In this document: one piece after another, positions 26,833-34,193 of the stretch
How the letters are laid out: every line of letters begins with the position of its first letter
Position numbering within the stretch: the first letter of the stretch is position 1
Assembly (NCBI RefSeq): GCF_001050235.1
Contig: NZ_DF967972.1
Coordinates: 2,679,901 to 2,743,900, forward strand
DNA from: Longilinea arvoryzae
GTDB lineage: Bacteria; Chloroflexota; Anaerolineae; Anaerolineales; Anaerolineaceae
Direction: 5' to 3'
Length of the DNA stretch: 64,000 nucleotides
Notes under the pieces: model-generated
Database searches by the model: none
What the model saw: the letters and a program-made list of their open reading frames with translations, nothing else
What the model was told of the DNA's origin: nothing
Translations under genes and position numbers: made by a program

Positions 26833-27726
26833 GTGATCGATTTTCTTAAACGCTTATTTGGTAACCCGAGCGCTCCAGAACCGGACAATGTAAAAACTGC
26901 CCCGTTATCTGAAGAGATAATCACGGATGTGGCCATGGCGCCGATGACCTTTACCCCTGCGCAATTGATGGTGGGAACGGGGCAGTCGGTCGGAAAACAA
27001 CGTGACCATAATGAAGACACCATTTTTTCGCTGAGTTCGGTTTTTGCCGATGGATCGACCGAACTTCCGTTTGGGCTCTTTGTCATCGCCGATGGCATGG
27101 GCGGGCATCAGCACGGCGAAATTGCGAGCGGCGCTGCGGCCAGGGCGTTCGGCGACTATATTTTGCAAAAACTATTCACGCCTTTTCTGATCGGAGATTC
27201 GGACAGCCAATCCGAAAGCCTGCTGGAACTGATGGAAAATGGCGTAAAAGAGGCTCAACGCGCAGTTGTACGCAAGGCGCCGGGCGGTGGGACGACCCTG
27301 ACGGCTGCCCTGGTGCTCGGCGAACAGGTGACCATGGCCCACGTGGGCGATAGCCGGGCTTATTTCATCTACCCGGATGGACGAATTCAGGCCATCACTC
27401 AGGATCATTCCCTGGTTCGGCGATTGCAGGAACTGGGTCAAATCACCGAGGAAGAAGCCAAAGTCCATCCCAATCGAAATGTACTCTACCGGGCATTGGG
27501 CCAGGCCGATCCCTTCAGGCCGGATATTCACACCCACCCGATGCCGCAACCCGGTTTTATGTTGCTGTGCAGTGACGGCCTGTGGGGAGTCGTCTCTGAC
27601 GCTGAAATCTTCAGGATTGTTAACGGCGCAAAAAACCTCTCCATTGCATGTCAGGAGCTGGTCGAGGCGGCCAACGCGGCCGGCGGCCCCGATAACATCA
27701 GTGTTATCCTGGTGCAGTACCTATAG
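26833..27726 (+). CDS. PP2C-family serine/threonine phosphatase
   Basis: Metal-dependent phosphatase that should reverse the adjacent kinase. In 297 residues, the PP2C motifs are RDHNEDTIF (about 58), ADGMGGHQHGE (about 84), HVGDSRAYF (about 170), SDGLWGVVSD (about 248) and GGPDNISVILV at the end; the metal-binding aspartates are all intact. The N-terminal 45 residues are a linker starting with a short amphipathic helix (IDFLKRLFG) that might touch the membrane. The GTG at 26833 was chosen because AAGGAGG lies five bases before it. Confidence 0.92.
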   Translation: MIDFLKRLFGNPSAPEPDNVKTAPLSEEIITDVAMAPMTFTPAQLMVGTGQSVGKQRDHNEDTIFSLSSVFADGSTELPFGLFVIADGMGGHQHGEIASGAAARAFGDYILQKLFTPFLIGDSDSQSESLLELMENGVKEAQRAVVRKAPGGGTTLTAALVLGEQVTMAHVGDSRAYFIYPDGRIQAITQDHSLVRRLQELGQITEEEAKVHPNRNVLYRALGQADPFRPDIHTHPMPQPGFMLLCSDGLWGVVSDAEIFRIVNGAKNLSIACQELVEAANAAGGPDNISVILVQYL

Positions 27727-27736
27727 AGCAGGTTTC

Positions 27737-29206
27737 ATGACGGCAGATTATTACAATCTTTTGGGCCTCCCATTCGATGCGGCACCGGAAGAAATCCGGT
27801 CTGCCTATTTCGAGGTTGCCCGCCGTCTTCATCCCGATGCTAATCCAGACCCTTTGGCTCGTGAGCAATTCTTGAGGGTTCAGGAAGCTTACGATTTCCT
27901 TTCGAACCCCACGAAAAGGAAGAATTACGATCTGACCCTGCCGGACATGGCCAAAATCCCGTTGGCGGTGGGGACGAGCATCCGGATCAGTCGTTCGGTA
28001 ATCCCGGCGATGAATGAGCCGCAGCTTATCTACGCCCTCATCGACCTGATTTGTACCGGAGAACCCGACCTGGCCAAATTGCCGCCGTCATCCATCTGCC
28101 TGGTGCTCGACCGCTCCACCTCGATGCGCGGGGAGCGAATTGAGATGGTGAAAGCCAATGTGGCGCAACTGGTACGCCATCTCCGGCCGTATGATCTGAT
28201 CTCGATCGTGGCATTCAGCGATCGCGCCGAGGTCGTCATTCCACCCACCCGGGTCAATGAGTTGACGAAACTGGAAGGAAAAATCAGCTTGCTGGGCACC
28301 AGCGGTTCCACGGAATTGTACCAGGGGCTGGAAGCCGGGGTTGATCTCTTACGGCGAACCCCCGAAAACTTCCTGGTGCGCCATCTGGTGCTGCTGACCG
28401 ATGGCCACACCTACGGCGACGAGGAAAATTGTTTGCTATTGGCGCGTACAGCTCAGGAAGAAAATATCTCCATGAGCGCCCTGGGATTCGGTTCGGAATG
28501 GAATGATTCCTTTCTGGATCAGTTGGTAAGTATCAGCGGCGGCACAACCATATTCGTCACATCTCCCAAAGACCTGACGAATTACCTGGCTCAGAAGATG
28601 GAATCCATCGGCGTCGCCTATGCCAGTGCGGTGAATCTGGAGATCGAAAACGACCCATCTCTGGAAATTCGCTACGCTTTTCGGCTGCGGCCGGACCTGG
28701 GGCCGGTGGAAATCGGAAATCCCATCCCCTTGGGGGGCTTGAATTACGGCAAGGGAATCAGCCTGCTCCTGGAAATCTTCGTGGATGCCATCCCTCCCCA
28801 TACCCGGGAGATCGACCTTGGAAAGGGCAGAATCGTATTCAAATTGCCCTCTCAATTGATCACAACAGGTCGCCTGAATTTCGATATTCGTCGGCCGGTC
28901 GCGCCGGAAGTGGAACGCGAAATTCCACCCGCGGCGATCGTGGAGGCTCTCTCGAAACTCACGCTTTACCGTTTACAGGATCGCGCCCGGTCTGAGGTGG
29001 AAAACGGAGATATCGCAGATGCAACGAAGCATCTTCACCATCTAGCAACTCATTTACTGGCCAGGGGGGATCGAGAATTAGCTCATACGGTTCTGGTTGA
29101 AGCCGAACACATCCAGCAGAGCCGCCGTTTCAGTAAGGATGGAGATAAGCGGATAAAATACGGCACAAGAGCATTGCTCCTTCTTCCCGGTCCCGGAGTA
29201 GAATAA
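27737..29206 (+). CDS. J-domain / von Willebrand A domain fusion protein
   Basis: A 489-residue protein combining a DnaJ J domain (about 4-66, with the HPD tripeptide at 32-34) and a vWA domain (about 118-290). The MIDAS metal site is complete: D125-x-S127-x-S129 (DRSTS), T192 and D222 (LTDG). A beta-rich segment follows, then a helical C-terminal region (about 410-485) of the type found in other vWA proteins. The HPD suggests it can stimulate a DnaK, while the vWA domain would bind a protein partner through Mg2+. The frame is open far upstream through PP2C, but the ATG at 27737 starts the J domain. It is 10 bases after PP2C. Confidence 0.88.
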   Translation: MTADYYNLLGLPFDAAPEEIRSAYFEVARRLHPDANPDPLAREQFLRVQEAYDFLSNPTKRKNYDLTLPDMAKIPLAVGTSIRISRSVIPAMNEPQLIYALIDLICTGEPDLAKLPPSSICLVLDRSTSMRGERIEMVKANVAQLVRHLRPYDLISIVAFSDRAEVVIPPTRVNELTKLEGKISLLGTSGSTELYQGLEAGVDLLRRTPENFLVRHLVLLTDGHTYGDEENCLLLARTAQEENISMSALGFGSEWNDSFLDQLVSISGGTTIFVTSPKDLTNYLAQKMESIGVAYASAVNLEIENDPSLEIRYAFRLRPDLGPVEIGNPIPLGGLNYGKGISLLLEIFVDAIPPHTREIDLGKGRIVFKLPSQLITTGRLNFDIRRPVAPEVEREIPPAAIVEALSKLTLYRLQDRARSEVENGDIADATKHLHHLATHLLARGDRELAHTVLVEAEHIQQSRRFSKDGDKRIKYGTRALLLLPGPGVE

Positions 29207-29210
29207 TCTT

Positions 29211-29735
29211 ATGATCCTTTGCCCTAATTGTCACGTTCAAAACCTGCCGGGTGCGCTTTTCTGTTCGGAATGCGGCACACAGCTCGTCTTCACGGATGTA
29301 TTAAAAACACATGCCTTCAAACGAAATCCTTCCGACGCACTGGATCCGAATATCCTCCAGGCTGAACCGGGTACCGAGGAAGCTCCACAGGCAATGGAAA
29401 TTTATGACGCATCCCTTTCGCTCCACCTGGTCGAGTGCGGCCAGGTATTGCACCTCGCCGGAAGGAACGAATTTACATTCGGCCGAGTCACCGAGGGCCA
29501 ACCCATTTTGCCAGATGTCGATCTGTCGCCGTACGAAGCCTATTCACAGGGTGTATCCCGGTTGCATGCTTCCATAAAAATCGTCGGACAACGCGTGACG
29601 GTCATGGATCTGGGTTCTTCGAATGGAACCCGGGTCAACGGGCAGAAGATTATCCCGCATGTGGATTATCCATTGAGCCATGGGGATATCGTTTCATTGG
29701 GTAAGTTGAAATTCCAAATTCTCATCGATCATTGA
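29211..29735 (+). CDS. Zinc-ribbon / FHA domain protein
   Basis: A 174-residue phosphothreonine reader. Residues 4-21 hold a zinc ribbon (CPNC and CSEC: C4, C7, C18, C21), followed by a linker and an FHA domain at about 75-170 with FTFGR, GVSRLHASI and LGSSNGTRVNG, the residues that bind phosphothreonine. It starts 4 bases after the J/vWA gene. In this context it probably recognises a substrate of the neighbouring kinase, which is inferred from position. Confidence 0.9.
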   Translation: MILCPNCHVQNLPGALFCSECGTQLVFTDVLKTHAFKRNPSDALDPNILQAEPGTEEAPQAMEIYDASLSLHLVECGQVLHLAGRNEFTFGRVTEGQPILPDVDLSPYEAYSQGVSRLHASIKIVGQRVTVMDLGSSNGTRVNGQKIIPHVDYPLSHGDIVSLGKLKFQILIDH

Positions 29736-29750
29736 AATAAAGAGCCAATC

Positions 29751-29990
29751 ATGCCAACCATTCTTATTCATGTGATGAACGAAGACCCCGTGATGGGGGA
29801 AATCGATGAATTGCCAAACCCAACCGATCAGTTAATGATGATCAAGAATCCGCGCCACAGAGATGGCAAGGATTTACACTACCTTGAAGCCAATGTCACA
29901 ACCGTGATCTGGCCTTTGACGAGAGTCTTATTTATTGAGGTCATGCCCAGTGGCGATGAGGAAGATATTATTACATTTGTACGGGAGTGA
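29751..29990 (+). CDS. Small conserved-looking protein of unknown function
   Basis: A 79-residue acidic protein with no family I recognise. It has short alternating hydrophobic stretches (ILIHVM, DQLMMIKN, VTTVIWP, RVLFIEVMP), suggesting a small five-stranded beta barrel of the SH3 or LSm kind. No cysteines, signal peptide or membrane segment. It lies 15 bases after the FHA gene and 5 bases before the response regulator, so it is co-transcribed and probably real. Function open. Confidence 0.7.
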   Translation: MPTILIHVMNEDPVMGEIDELPNPTDQLMMIKNPRHRDGKDLHYLEANVTTVIWPLTRVLFIEVMPSGDEEDIITFVRE

Positions 29991-29995
29991 CCCAC

Positions 29996-30748
29996 ATGAC
30001 GGATGAGATTTTCAAAAATCGCACAATCCTGGTCGTCGATGATGAAGAACGCATGGCGCGCTTTATTCGCCTGAACCTGGAACAGGATGGCTTCAACGTG
30101 GTCGAAGCCTACCGCGGCATGCAGGCCATGCAGGTGTTGAGGACCGAGATGCCGGATGTCGTGATCCTGGACGTCATGATGCCCGACATCGATGGTTTCG
30201 AAGTGTTGAAGATGATCCGCGAGATCAGTTCCGTTCCGGTCATCATGCTCACCGCAAAAGGCGAGGAAGAAGATCGTGTTCACGGCCTTGAATTAGGCGC
30301 GGATGATTATGTGACCAAACCCTTCAGCCCGCGGGAACTGGTCAGCCGGGTGCGGGCTGTGATCCGTCGGAGCGATTCGACCGGTTTCTCGGCGCATGAG
30401 GTCATTCAAGTGGACGACCGTTTGAAGATCGACTTCGGCCGCCGGGAGGTGTGGGTCGATGGCAAGCTGGTCAAATTACGCCCGACCGAATACCGGCTCC
30501 TTTATCACCTCGTGCAAAACGCCGGCTGGGTATTGACCTATGACCAGTTGCTTTCCAAGGTGTGGGGTTACGAATATCGGGATGAACCCCATTATGTCCG
30601 TCTTTATATCAATTATTTGCGCCAGAAGCTCGAGAAAGATCCCGCCAATCCGCAATACATTCTAACCGAACGGGGCGTGGGATACCGTTTCGTTGACTAC
30701 CAGCGCAAACAACCTGCTGATTTATCTGGCACTCAGATAAAATTCTAA
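29996..30748 (+). CDS. OmpR/PhoB-type response regulator without an adjacent kinase
   Basis: A 250-residue two-domain regulator. The receiver domain carries the acidic pair D15/D16, phospho-acceptor D59 (ILDVMMP) and the conserved lysine in YVTKPF. The winged-helix DNA-binding domain (about 145-240) has RPTEYRLLYHL and the recognition helix region with HYVRLYINYLRQKLE, ending in GVGYRF. The ATG at 29996 follows GGGAG at 8 bases; GTG at 29987 is an alternative. No histidine kinase is adjacent; the Ser/Thr kinase operon is upstream. An inverted repeat and hsp20 follow. Confidence 0.92.
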   Translation: MTDEIFKNRTILVVDDEERMARFIRLNLEQDGFNVVEAYRGMQAMQVLRTEMPDVVILDVMMPDIDGFEVLKMIREISSVPVIMLTAKGEEEDRVHGLELGADDYVTKPFSPRELVSRVRAVIRRSDSTGFSAHEVIQVDDRLKIDFGRREVWVDGKLVKLRPTEYRLLYHLVQNAGWVLTYDQLLSKVWGYEYRDEPHYVRLYINYLRQKLEKDPANPQYILTERGVGYRFVDYQRKQPADLSGTQIKF

Positions 30749-30752
30749 TAAG

Positions 30753-30787
30753 CCGCTTGCAAAATATTAATGCAAGCGGTTTATAGT
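30753..30787 (+). promoter_or_regulatory. Inverted repeat overlapping a putative hsp20 promoter
   Basis: CCGCTTGCA-N9-TGCAAGCGG, a nine-base perfect inverted repeat with nine-base spacer at 30753-30779. TTGCAA (30758-30763) and TATAGT (30782-30787, 18-base spacing) could form the promoter so that the repeat covers it. The geometry is the same as CIRCE but the bases differ. It may also act as terminator of the response regulator, as TTTATAGTT follows. Confidence 0.5.
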
Positions 30788-30827
30788 TAAAAATGTAAAT
30801 GGAATCAGGGAACAAAGGAGGTGCTAG

Positions 30828-31268
30828 ATGTCAAACATTGTTCGCTGGGATCCATTCCGTGAGATGATGTCGCTTCGACAAATGATGAACCGGGTATTCG
30901 ATGAATCCTTCGACCGCCAGCTTGGCAGAACCGAAGATTGGAGTATCCCTTCCATCGACATGTATCAGACCGAAAAGGATGTGATCGTCAAAGCCGTCAT
31001 GCCGGGCATGAAGCCTGAGGATATCCAGATTTCCGTAACCGGCGATGTGCTGACCTTGCGAGGCGAGGTAAAGAAGGAGCAGGAAATCAAGGAAGCCAAT
31101 TATCACCTGCAGGAACGCCATTTCGGCAGTTTTTCGCGGTCGATACCGCTGCCGGTGTCGGTGGTGACCGACCAGGCGCATGCCGAATTTGAAAATGGCA
31201 TCCTCACTCTGACCTTGCCAAAGTCCGAGGTAGATCGTCCGAAGACCATCACCGTCAAAGTAAAGTAA
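30828..31268 (+). CDS. Hsp20/alpha-crystallin small heat shock protein
   Basis: ATP-independent holdase. In 146 residues, an N-terminal region typical of the class A bacterial type (WDPFREMMSLRQMMNRVFDE) leads to an alpha-crystallin domain at about 40-140, with KAVMPGMKPEDIQI, LQERHFGSFSRSI and the ENGILTLTLPK motif. The C-terminal I-x-I-like stretch is TITVKVK. A very strong AAAGGAGGT precedes the ATG by six bases. It is downstream of an orphan response regulator and an inverted repeat. Confidence 0.94.
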   Translation: MSNIVRWDPFREMMSLRQMMNRVFDESFDRQLGRTEDWSIPSIDMYQTEKDVIVKAVMPGMKPEDIQISVTGDVLTLRGEVKKEQEIKEANYHLQERHFGSFSRSIPLPVSVVTDQAHAEFENGILTLTLPKSEVDRPKTITVKVK

Positions 31269-31275
31269 GAAATCA

Positions 31276-31299
31276 GGCCGCCCCCTGACCGGGGCGGCC
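31276..31299. terminator. GC-rich hairpin after hsp20
   Basis: Nine-base stem GGCCGCCCC / GGGGCGGCC with a six-base loop, 7 bases past the hsp20 stop. No T tract follows, so it may be a weak terminator or a 3' stabiliser. Confidence 0.5.
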
Positions 31300-31326
31300 A
31301 TGCAATTGTCATTGTTGGAGGTGCCC

Positions 31327-31530
31327 ATGCCAGTCTATCAATTCGAGTGCGATATTTGCGGCAAGCAGTTCGAACGCCGCCTGCCCATCTCACATGCGGA
31401 TGAGATGCCTGCCTGCCCGGCCGGCCACCAAGCTGTGCACCGTGTATATTCCGTTCCGGTCGTCGTGTATAAGGGAAGCGGCTTTTATTCCACGGATCAT
31501 CGAAAATCGACATCCTCGAGCTCAAAATAA
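31327..31530 (+). CDS. FmdB-family zinc ribbon protein
   Basis: A 67-residue zinc ribbon starting MPVYQFECDICGKQFERR, with CDIC as the first pair and C-x4-H (CPAGH) in place of the second CxxC. The C-terminal tail is Ser/Lys-rich. It is a second copy of the family in the window (the other at 2423). GGAGG precedes the ATG; the in-frame GTG at 31321 is less likely. Role unknown; it follows hsp20. Confidence 0.8.
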   Translation: MPVYQFECDICGKQFERRLPISHADEMPACPAGHQAVHRVYSVPVVVYKGSGFYSTDHRKSTSSSSK

Positions 31531-31630
31531 CCTTTGAGCGCGAGCATGTAACTTTTCAGTTCGGGATGCATCTAATGAAAATGGGTATGATATACTACGT
31601 TCAGCGTAATCCACCGGAAATCAGGAGTAA

Positions 31631-31984
31631 ATGATGATCACCGAACCGATCCACGTGACCGATACCGCTTTTGAGCAGACTGTGTTGAAATCCACGTTGC
31701 CCGTAATTGTGGATTTTTGGGCGCCATGGTGCAGCCCGTGCCGGATGGTCGCGCCGGTGCTGGAAAAATTAGCAAGTGAATACGCCGGTAAATTATTAGT
31801 TGCGAAGGTCAATACCGATGAACAGCAGGACTGGGCAACCCGGTACAACGTGCAGGGTATTCCGACCATGCTATTCGTCGCCAACGGGAAAATCGTCCAT
31901 CGCCAGGTCGGGGCATTGCCCGAAAAAATGTTGCGCGAGGTCGTCACTCAATTTCTTGAGGTCGTCCAAACCACCGCAAATTGA
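31631..31984 (+). CDS. trxA: Thioredoxin
   Basis: Disulfide reductase of about 117 residues in the cytosol. The active site is WCSPC (C34 and C37), where the usual glycine is a serine; the cis-proline is in QGIPT. The fold elements (VDFWAPWC, KVNTDEQ) match thioredoxin length. AGGAG lies 3 bases before the ATG at 31631 and 6 before the ATG at 31634, so the second is equally likely. A terminator follows. Confidence 0.93.
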   Translation: MMITEPIHVTDTAFEQTVLKSTLPVIVDFWAPWCSPCRMVAPVLEKLASEYAGKLLVAKVNTDEQQDWATRYNVQGIPTMLFVANGKIVHRQVGALPEKMLREVVTQFLEVVQTTAN

Positions 31985-32000
31985 AGATTCGAGGATCCAT

Positions 32001-32028
32001 AAAGAGCGGCCGAATTCGGCCGCTCTTT
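32001..32028. terminator. Bidirectional terminator between trxA and murA
   Basis: Perfect 28-base palindrome (AAAGAGCGGCCGAA / TTCGGCCGCTCTTT), which places T-rich sequence after the stem on each strand between the converging genes. Confidence 0.82.
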
Positions 32029-32029
32029 T

Positions 32030-33313
32030 CTATTCTTTCATGCGTTCGATGTGCGCGCCCAATGAGGCCAGTTTCAGGTCAACCTGTTCATAGCCCCGGT
32101 CGATCTGGCCGATGTTGCGAATGGTGGAAGGCCCTCGCGCGCTCAAGGCGGCCAGCACCAGGGCCATCCCGGCGCGAATGTCGGGACTTTCCATTTTTTC
32201 ACCGCCCAACTGGGACGGGCCTTGAACGATGCAGCGATGTGGATCGCAGAGGACGATGTGCGCACCCATGCCTACCAGTTTATCCGTAAAGAACATCCGG
32301 CTGGGATACATCCAATCATGGAACAGGATCGATCCCTTGGATTGGGTAGCCACCACGATGGCGATGCTCATCAGATCGGTGGGGAAGGACGGCCAGGGCA
32401 TGACACTAATTTCCGGAATCATTCCACCCAGGTCGGATTCGATTTCCAGCGGTTGCTCTTCGGGAACGACCAGGTCCTCGCCGTCATAATCCCAGACCAC
32501 GCCCAGGCGGCCAAAGACCAGACGGATCATATCCAGATACTGCCGGCCGGCGTTGCGGATGCGGATTGATCCGTGGGTGACGACAGCAGCGCCGATAAAG
32601 CTGACCACTTCGAGATAATCGGGACCGATGGTAAATTCTCCCCCATGAAGTCGATCCACTCCCTGGACGCAGAGGGTGTTCGAGCCGATATTATCGATCT
32701 TCGCACCGAGGACATTCAGAAACTGGCAGAGTTCTTGAATATGCGGCTCGGAGGCTGCGTTTCGAATCGTAGAAACGCCTTTTGCCATGGCGCAGGCCAT
32801 GATGGCGTTCTCTGTTGCGGTCACCGAGGCTTCGTCCATCAGAATATCAGCGCCGGTCAATCCTCTGGGTGCTGAAAATTTGAAGGAGCGGTCATAACTT
32901 ACGTCTGCGCCCAATTTGCGCAGCGCGAGCAAGTGCGTATCGACACGCCTGCGGCCGATCACATCACCGCCGGGTGGGGGCAAAAGAAGCTCGCCGCTGC
33001 GGGCTGACATGGGACCTGCCAGCAGGATGGAGGCGCGAATCTTCCGGCAGATATCTGGATCCAGATCGGCCGGGCGTACATCCGCCGCCTGAACCTTCCA
33101 GGTGTTCGGGCTGAGGGTGGTAATCTCCACTCCCAGGCTTTCCAGCAGACTGCGCATAGCCTGGACATCTTTAATCTCTGGAACATTGTGCAGAATGACA
33201 GGTTCTTGAGTCAGCAGACAGGCTGCCAACAAGGGCAGCGCGGCATTCTTATTTCCGGCAGGAGTCACTTCGCCATGTAGCGGGTAGCCGCCTTCAATGA
33301 TAAATTTTTCCAT
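32030..33313 (-). CDS. murA: UDP-N-acetylglucosamine 1-carboxyvinyltransferase with Asp at the catalytic Cys position
   Basis: First committed step of peptidoglycan synthesis, transferring enolpyruvyl from PEP to UDP-GlcNAc. The 427 residues follow the EPSP-synthase-like fold; K22-N23 in GNKNAALP and the R-x-D region match. The catalytic loop is PPGGDVIGRR, so residue 117 is Asp where E. coli MurA has Cys115. This exchange is known in Mycobacterium and Chlamydia and prevents fosfomycin attack. AGGAGG precedes the ATG at 33313. Divergent from the hydrolase gene. Confidence 0.95.
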   Translation of the reverse strand: MEKFIIEGGYPLHGEVTPAGNKNAALPLLAACLLTQEPVILHNVPEIKDVQAMRSLLESLGVEITTLSPNTWKVQAADVRPADLDPDICRKIRASILLAGPMSARSGELLLPPPGGDVIGRRRVDTHLLALRKLGADVSYDRSFKFSAPRGLTGADILMDEASVTATENAIMACAMAKGVSTIRNAASEPHIQELCQFLNVLGAKIDNIGSNTLCVQGVDRLHGGEFTIGPDYLEVVSFIGAAVVTHGSIRIRNAGRQYLDMIRLVFGRLGVVWDYDGEDLVVPEEQPLEIESDLGGMIPEISVMPWPSFPTDLMSIAIVVATQSKGSILFHDWMYPSRMFFTDKLVGMGAHIVLCDPHRCIVQGPSQLGGEKMESPDIRAGMALVLAALSARGPSTIRNIGQIDRGYEQVDLKLASLGAHIERMKE

Positions 33314-33386
33314 GCTTACCTCCTGTTGTTTATAGTATTATAGCTGTATCCTAAATTCCATTGTTGAATTTCGTCGCGGAGGGGAA

Positions 33387-34193
33387 ATGGCAATTTATTG
33401 TTATGATCCGGCGCCGTACAATGGACGCCCCATTCTGCTCCTTCACGGGTTGGGTGCAGATGGTCATTCGTGGGGACTTCAATTTCCGGCTTTGATCGAA
33501 GCCGGATTTCGTCCGATTGCGCCGGATTTGCCAGGTTTTGGGCATTCATCCGTGGTCGAACCGCATTGGGATATCCCTTCCATCACCGCGCTGATGGCGG
33601 ATTGGCTTCAGGGCAGGTTCGAAACACCGATGCCCGTCGCCGGGTTATCGATGGGGGGAACGATTGCCTTGCAACTGACCCTGACCCGCCCGGATCTGGT
33701 CAACCGGTTGGCGTTGGTGAGCACTTTTGCCTTCCTGCGGCCGCGCCATTGGCAGGATTTGACCTATTTGTTGAAGCGGTTTCTCGTGGCCGTGACCCGC
33801 GGAAGCGCGGCCCAGGCTGATATGGTGGCGTTTCACCTGTTCCCAAATCCGGATCAAGCCGATTTGCGTCGTGAATTGGTTCAATTAATCGACGAGTCGG
33901 ATCCGGAAGTCTATCGAACCGCCATGCGGGCGCTGGTGCGATTCGACGGGCGCCGCCGACTGTCTGAAATCCATATCCCGACGATGGTGATCTCTGGCGC
34001 GTTGGATTCAACCGTTCCGATCGAGACGCAACGGGAGCTTGCGCGCGGAATTCCAGGCGCACAACATGTGATCATTCCCGGGGCGCGCCATGCCGTGATT
34101 GCTGACCAAACGGCCCGTTTCAATTCGGTTTTGTTGGATTTTCTTCAACCGGCCGGCCAACCCAGCCAGAGCGAAACGTTTCGAACTCCGTAA
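33387..34193 (+). CDS. Alpha/beta hydrolase
   Basis: A 268-residue alpha/beta-fold hydrolase. The oxyanion motif [12 protein letters not shown] lies near 23, the nucleophile elbow is GLSMGG (Ser near 92), the acid is the Asp of SGALDSTVP near 215 and the histidine is in GARHAV near 240. The cap region is about 120-185. The substrate is unknown; esterase or C-C hydrolase both fit. GGAGGGGAA precedes the ATG. The last 24 codons overlap the tail of the convergent DUF255 gene by 74 bases. Confidence 0.88.
   Translation: MAIYCYDPAPYNGRPILLLHGLGADGHSWGLQFPALIEAGFRPIAPDLPGFGHSSVVEPHWDIPSITALMADWLQGRFETPMPVAGLSMGGTIALQLTLTRPDLVNRLALVSTFAFLRPRHWQDLTYLLKRFLVAVTRGSAAQADMVAFHLFPNPDQADLRRELVQLIDESDPEVYRTAMRALVRFDGRRRLSEIHIPTMVISGALDSTVPIETQRELARGIPGAQHVIIPGARHAVIADQTARFNSVLLDFLQPAGQPSQSETFRTP

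Noticed and set aside
33313-33387. Divergent promoter pair between murA and the hydrolase
   Set aside because: A TATAAT on minus (33343-33338) is good, but no acceptable -35 box was found on either strand, so it is not listed.
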